A DNA stretch of 8,275 bases from Dehalococcoidia bacterium (GTDB lineage: Bacteria; Chloroflexota; Dehalococcoidia; Dehalococcoidales; Fen-1064), in the NCBI GenBank assembly GCA_030691775.1, contig JAUYDN010000213.1, forward strand, positions 1-8,275. The letters are read 5' to 3'. Every line of letters begins with the position of its first letter. Positions within the stretch are counted from its first letter, which is position 1. This document shows, piece by piece, positions 5,394 through 8,275 of the stretch. Below the pieces are notes generated by a model, which searched no databases, was not told where the DNA came from, and was given only the letters and a program-made list of their open reading frames with translations. The position numbers and the translations under genes were made by a program.

Positions 5394-6266
5394 ATGCTTG
5401 AAAGAATCCTGATTAACGGTCTGGTGCAGGGTGGGATATATGCCCTGCTCGCTATCGGTTTTTCCCTGATTTTTGGCGTGGCGCGAATGATTAACCTGGC
5501 GCACACGTCCTTCTACATGCTTGCATCATACGGAATTTACACACTGACCCGGTATCTGGGTATTCCAGCTATTCCCGCCGCCGCCATCTCACTGGTGCTG
5601 ACCACGTTCATCGGACTGGCGACCTATAAGCTATTCATCGACCGTGTCCGCGAGCATCACGTTACCGTAATGCTCATCACGATGGCGGTGGCGTTCGTTT
5701 ACCAGGAAGTAATCCTGATGATATTCCAGGGTCACTACCTCGCCGCGCCCCCATTCGTTTCCGGATTTGCACAGATTCTGGGGGTAAGGGTCTCGTTTCA
5801 GCACCTTCTTACATTCGGGGTGGTCATCCTGGTGCTGGTGGGGGTGTGGGCGCTACTTTCGAAGACACGACTCGGCATCGCCATCCGCGCCGTTGCGCAG
5901 GACAGCGAGGTCGCCAACCTTATGGGTATCAATGTATCGCGAATTCTCCTGATTACAATGTCTATCGCCGCGGGACTTTCGGCGGTTGCCGGGGCGGTGA
6001 TTGCACCCACCCTCGTCCTGGAGCCATACATGTGGACACATCCGCTGGTGATGATTATGGCAATCGTGGTTCTGGGCGGATTAGGCAGTGTCAAGGGTAG
6101 TTTTATCGGGGCATTTGTGTTTGGATTCGTCGAAGTATCCGTTGTCTTCCTGGCCCCGGAACTCGCTTTTTTGAAAGGGGCATTTGCCCTCGTCGTCATG
6201 GTCGTTATCCTGCTTTTTCGCCCCGAGGGATTGTTCGGCATTGCCTTCGAGGAGGAGAGACTTTAG
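5394..6266 (+). CDS. livH: Branched-chain amino acid type ABC transporter permease LivH
   Basis: Inner-membrane permease, one half of the translocation channel with LivM. It has 290 residues, normal for LivH. The N-terminus ILINGLVQGGIYALLAIGFS and the following MINLAHTSFYM are highly characteristic. Hydrophobic segments lie at about 9-30, 36-52, 58-80, 88-112, 137-156, 184-206, 216-253 and 260-278. The cytoplasmic loop AIRAVAQDSEVANLMGINVS (163-182) corresponds to the EAA-type region that contacts the ATPases. GGLGSVKGSFIGA (228-240) and LLFRPEGLFG (273-282) are conserved family blocks. The ATG at 5394 gives the expected N-terminus, but the ribosome site is weak (GGACAAGAC). It ends one base into livM. 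Confidence 0.96.
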   Translation: MLERILINGLVQGGIYALLAIGFSLIFGVARMINLAHTSFYMLASYGIYTLTRYLGIPAIPAAAISLVLTTFIGLATYKLFIDRVREHHVTVMLITMAVAFVYQEVILMIFQGHYLAAPPFVSGFAQILGVRVSFQHLLTFGVVILVLVGVWALLSKTRLGIAIRAVAQDSEVANLMGINVSRILLITMSIAAGLSAVAGAVIAPTLVLEPYMWTHPLVMIMAIVVLGGLGSVKGSFIGAFVFGFVEVSVVFLAPELAFLKGAFALVVMVVILLFRPEGLFGIAFEEERL

Positions 6267-7303
6267 TGTTGAGGCGCCTGCTCAAAGATTTCCAGGGTGA
6301 CATCATCGCCGTACCGGGCAGACTGCTCGCCCTTATCTTCTTTATCATGCTCCTACTCGTGCCTCTGGTGACCAACGAGCCGTATATACTGCGTACCCTC
6401 ATCTTCGCCAACATTTTTGCTATCTTCGCCGTGAGCTGGGATTTGCTGTCCGGCTACACGGGGCAGGTGAACTTCGGACACGCGCTTTTCTTCGGGGTAG
6501 CGGCCTATACATCTGCCCTGCTGAATCTCAAAATGGGTATGCCCCCCTGGGCGACGATTCCCATCGGAGCGCTGGCGGCAGTGGTGGCAGGCGTGGTCGT
6601 CTGCTTGCCCGCCCTGCGCCTGCGTGGTCCTTATCTCTCGCTGGTAACGCTCGCCTTCCCGCTTATCTTGCTGGGAATCATTTTCACGTTCACCGGTTTT
6701 ACCGGCGGAGAGTTCGGCGTATCCGGCTTATCGCGCGTTTCCAATTCCCGCGTCACGGATTTTTATATCTCCTTCGGGGTGATGCTCGTCTCCGTGATGA
6801 TAATGTGGAAGCTGACAGATGCCAAGAGCGCATTGGTGAGGACGGGCATCATTTTTCACGCCATCCGCGAGGATGAGATTACGGCGCGCGCCAGCGGCAT
6901 CAATACCATCCGCTACAAGTTGCTCGCCTTTGCCGTGGGTGGTTTCTTTGCCGGGATTGCCGGGGCTTTTCACGCTCACTTTATGCGTATCGCCGGTCCT
7001 TCCAACCTCGACCTGTTTCTCTCGTTCCAGGCGATTATCTGGACGGTTTTCGGCGGCATAACGAGTATCTACGGTCCGGTGGTGGGTGTTTACATAATGT
7101 ACCCGCTGATGGAGTTCCTGCGCGTGGTGCCGGAGATACGCATGCTCATCTTCGCCGGGATTGTAGTGATTATCCTGCTCTTTATGCCGGAGGGGATTGC
7201 GGTCTTTATCCGGGACAAGATGGAGCAGACGTGCCCGCGTTGTAAACTCTCTAACGTCTGGTGGCGTAAGACTTGCAGGGCGTGCGGGGCTAATCTGCGG
7301 TGA
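6266..7303 (+). CDS. livM: Branched-chain amino acid type ABC transporter permease LivM with C-terminal zinc-ribbon-like tail
   Basis: The second permease half. It has 345 residues. The LivM hallmark LSGYTGQVNFGHALFFGVAA lies at 61-80, RGPYLSLVTLAFPL at 120-133, the ATPase-contact loop HAIREDEITARASGINTIRY at 198-217, and VFGGITSIYGPVVG at 261-274. The core ends at LLFMPEGIAVFIRD (304-317), where most family members stop or continue with a short tail. Here it is followed by Cys323-Cys326 and Cys337-Cys340 (CPRC, ten residues, CRAC), a CX2C-X10-CX2C zinc-ribbon-like knuckle predicted to face the cytoplasm. The start is GTG at 6266, sharing one base with the livH stop (TAGTG), with GGAGGAGAG (6251-6259) upstream; translational coupling is likely. 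This is the last gene of the plus-strand unit. Confidence 0.95.
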   Translation: MLRRLLKDFQGDIIAVPGRLLALIFFIMLLLVPLVTNEPYILRTLIFANIFAIFAVSWDLLSGYTGQVNFGHALFFGVAAYTSALLNLKMGMPPWATIPIGALAAVVAGVVVCLPALRLRGPYLSLVTLAFPLILLGIIFTFTGFTGGEFGVSGLSRVSNSRVTDFYISFGVMLVSVMIMWKLTDAKSALVRTGIIFHAIREDEITARASGINTIRYKLLAFAVGGFFAGIAGAFHAHFMRIAGPSNLDLFLSFQAIIWTVFGGITSIYGPVVGVYIMYPLMEFLRVVPEIRMLIFAGIVVIILLFMPEGIAVFIRDKMEQTCPRCKLSNVWWRKTCRACGANLR

Positions 7304-7317
7304 TTCTGAGATACGCG

Positions 7318-7421
7318 TAGGGTGGGTAAGCTCTGACTTATCAGGAGTGTAACCCACCAGAAAAAGGGGTTGTGGTTCTCGGTGGGTTTCACTCGATTCT
7401 ATCGAGATTCAACCCACCCTA
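7318..7421. repeat. Double palindromic repeat (GGTGGGTT/AACCCACC family)
   Basis: The outer arms TAGGGTGGGT (7318-7327) and ACCCACCCTA (7412-7421) are perfect inverted repeats. Inside, GGTGGGT (7321-7327) can instead pair with ACCCACC (7352-7358). GGTGGGTT (7381-7388) pairs with AACCCACC (7411-7418) around a second perfect stem, CTCGAT-TCT-ATCGAG (7392-7406). It resembles a widespread GTAGGGTGGGT-type REP element. Placed between converging genes, it may act as a two-way terminator or mRNA-end stabiliser. Inserted sequence rather than dedicated terminator is equally possible. Confidence 0.7.
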
Positions 7422-7429
7422 CCATTTTT

Positions 7430-7481
7430 CTGGATTCCCGCCGGAGTTTACCCCGTGCCACGACACGGGGCGGGAATGACA
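7430..7481. repeat. GTCATTCC-type palindromic repeat
   Basis: GGATTCCCGCC (7432-7442) pairs with GGCGGGAATGAC (7469-7480), and an inner CCCCGTG (7451-7457) pairs with CACGGGG (7464-7470). It is related to the arms inside both MITE copies but stands alone. It lies 9 bases from the livF stop codon and could serve as its transcript end, although no T-run follows. Confidence 0.65.
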
Positions 7482-7489
7482 AATGAATC

Positions 7490-8239
7490 CTAAAGCCCCA
7501 GATACGTTTTCCGTATCGTTTCGTCTGCGAGGAGGTCTTTGGCGGTGCCCTGGGCGATGATGTGCCCGCGGGACATTACATAATCCCTGGACGCCAGGCT
7601 GAAGGCAAAGCTCACGTCCTGCTCCGCTAATAAAATCGTCACGCCCAGCGAGCGGTAAATCTCCTCCACGCGCTTGAACAGGTCTTCCTTGAGCTTGGGC
7701 GCCAGTCCGCTGGATGGCTCGTCCACAAGCATAAACTTAGGCTGGTGCATCAATGCCCGCCCGATGCAGAGCATCTGCCGTTCGCCGCCGGAGAGCGTGC
7801 CGGATATCTGCTTCTCGCGTTCTTTCAGCCGTGGGAATAGCTCGTAAACCTTTGTCAGGCTGTTCTTGATTTCATTCCCGTCTTTGCTCAGGAAAGCCCC
7901 GGCGAGCAGGTTGTCCTTGACAGTCATCTCCGTGAAGGGTCTGCCGCGCTCCGGGCAGAGCACCAAACCGCGCCGGGCAATTTCATAAGCGCTCAGTTTA
8001 TCGATACGTTCGCCTTCAAATTCCACTGTCCCATCGAACGTGATATCCGCGTTCCGGGTGCCGCGCGCCACTTCTTTCTGCCACTTGATGAGTCCGGCGC
8101 ACGCCCGCAGAAGCGTGGTCTTGCCGGCGCCGTTCGGACCAACCAGCCCCACCAGCTCCCCTTTTTCCACCTTCAGGTTGGCGTCATCGAGCACCATGGC
8201 GGTATCGAATTTCACGGTGACGTTCTTGACTTCAACCAA
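7490..8239 (-). CDS. livF: Branched-chain amino acid type ABC transporter ATP-binding protein LivF
   Basis: Cytoplasmic ATPase subunit of a Liv/HAAT importer, expected to pair with LivG under LivH-LivM. It has 249 residues. The Walker A motif GPNGAGKTT is at 34-42, the signature LSGGERQ at 149-155, Walker B FMLVDEP at 169-175, followed by the D-loop region SSGLAP. LLAEQD (203-208) sits at the H-loop, where LivF proteins typically have EQN or EQD and no histidine. The segment CPERGRPFTEMTV (95-107) corresponds to the usual PEGRRxFxxLTV of LivF. Compared with E. coli LivF there is a longer stretch after Walker A (about 51-70, KWQKEVARGTRNADITFDG). The start is TTG with AAGGAGGTG (8244-8252) just upstream, inside the 3' end of livG. 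The gene converges on livM. Confidence 0.95.
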   Translation of the reverse strand: MVEVKNVTVKFDTAMVLDDANLKVEKGELVGLVGPNGAGKTTLLRACAGLIKWQKEVARGTRNADITFDGTVEFEGERIDKLSAYEIARRGLVLCPERGRPFTEMTVKDNLLAGAFLSKDGNEIKNSLTKVYELFPRLKEREKQISGTLSGGERQMLCIGRALMHQPKFMLVDEPSSGLAPKLKEDLFKRVEEIYRSLGVTILLAEQDVSFAFSLASRDYVMSRGHIIAQGTAKDLLADETIRKTYLGL

Positions 8240-8275
8240 TGAGCACCTCCTTGCCGGTGTATGCCTCGATGACCT
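8232..8275 (-). CDS. livG: 3' end of LivG, ABC transporter ATP-binding protein (partial)
   Basis: The minus strand at the window edge reads V-I-E-A-Y-T-G-K-E-V-L-I-G then TGA (8234-8232). VIEAYLG-type endings are typical of LivG ATPases, and LivG normally precedes LivF. It overlaps the livF start by 8 bases and contains the livF ribosome site, so the two should be translationally coupled. Only 13 residues are visible. The call rests on this short match and on gene order. Confidence 0.75.
   Translation of the reverse strand, partial: VIEAYTGKEVLIG

Noticed and set aside
7318..7481. CRISPR-like array
   Set aside because: The repeats are inverted and of different kinds, with no regular spacers and no cas genes.

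Overview
The window is an ordinary bacterial chromosomal segment that is unusually rich in small palindromic repeats. From family memory, the trigger factor (for example an N-terminus with ENRQAFL and a linker reading RLRHQHATWEPV) and the Liv-type transporter look most like Dehalococcoidia (Chloroflexota). That placement is an inference; no rRNA or other decisive marker is present.

Left part (1-2980). tig (trigger factor, TTG start) and clpP (ClpP protease subunit, complete Ser-His-Asp triad) lie in the order tig-clpP on the minus strand. The clpX gene that often follows clpP is not found in the 348 bases left of it. The pair sits between two directly repeated copies of a non-autonomous MITE-like element. 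One copy is cut by the left window edge (1-210). The other is complete (2480-2745), with near-perfect terminal inverted repeats and inner hairpins of the common GTCATTCC/GGAATGAC type. The rest of these intergenic stretches holds more hairpins and a short motif shared by both.

Middle (2981-3986). A GNAT acetyltransferase gene on the plus strand is broken by a second, different small palindromic element of 146 bp. A perfect 12-bp direct repeat flanks it. Removing the element and one repeat copy restores one clean reading frame of 185 codons ending in TAA. This is the clearest unusual event in the window. After it come a strong candidate promoter (TTGACA, 18 bp, TATAAG) overlapped by TTGTCAA/TTGACAA inverted repeats, and an approximately 137-base leader.

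Right part (3987-8275). A branched-chain amino acid (HAAT/Liv) type ABC importer is encoded by two convergent units. On the plus strand are a substrate-binding lipoprotein, livH and livM; livH and livM overlap by one base, and a hairpin separates the lipoprotein gene from livH. On the minus strand are livF and the last 14 codons (including stop) of livG, overlapping by 8 bases. LivM carries a C-terminal CX2C-X10-CX2C zinc-ribbon-like tail. The 186-bp gap between the converging units is filled by three palindromic repeats that may act as a two-way terminator. The lipoprotein would capture substrate outside the membrane, LivH and LivM form the channel, and LivG and LivF power it with ATP.

I found no CRISPR array, rRNA, intact tRNA or transposase gene. 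I see no convincing new multi-gene system here; the interest lies in the repeat biology and in details of the transporter locus.
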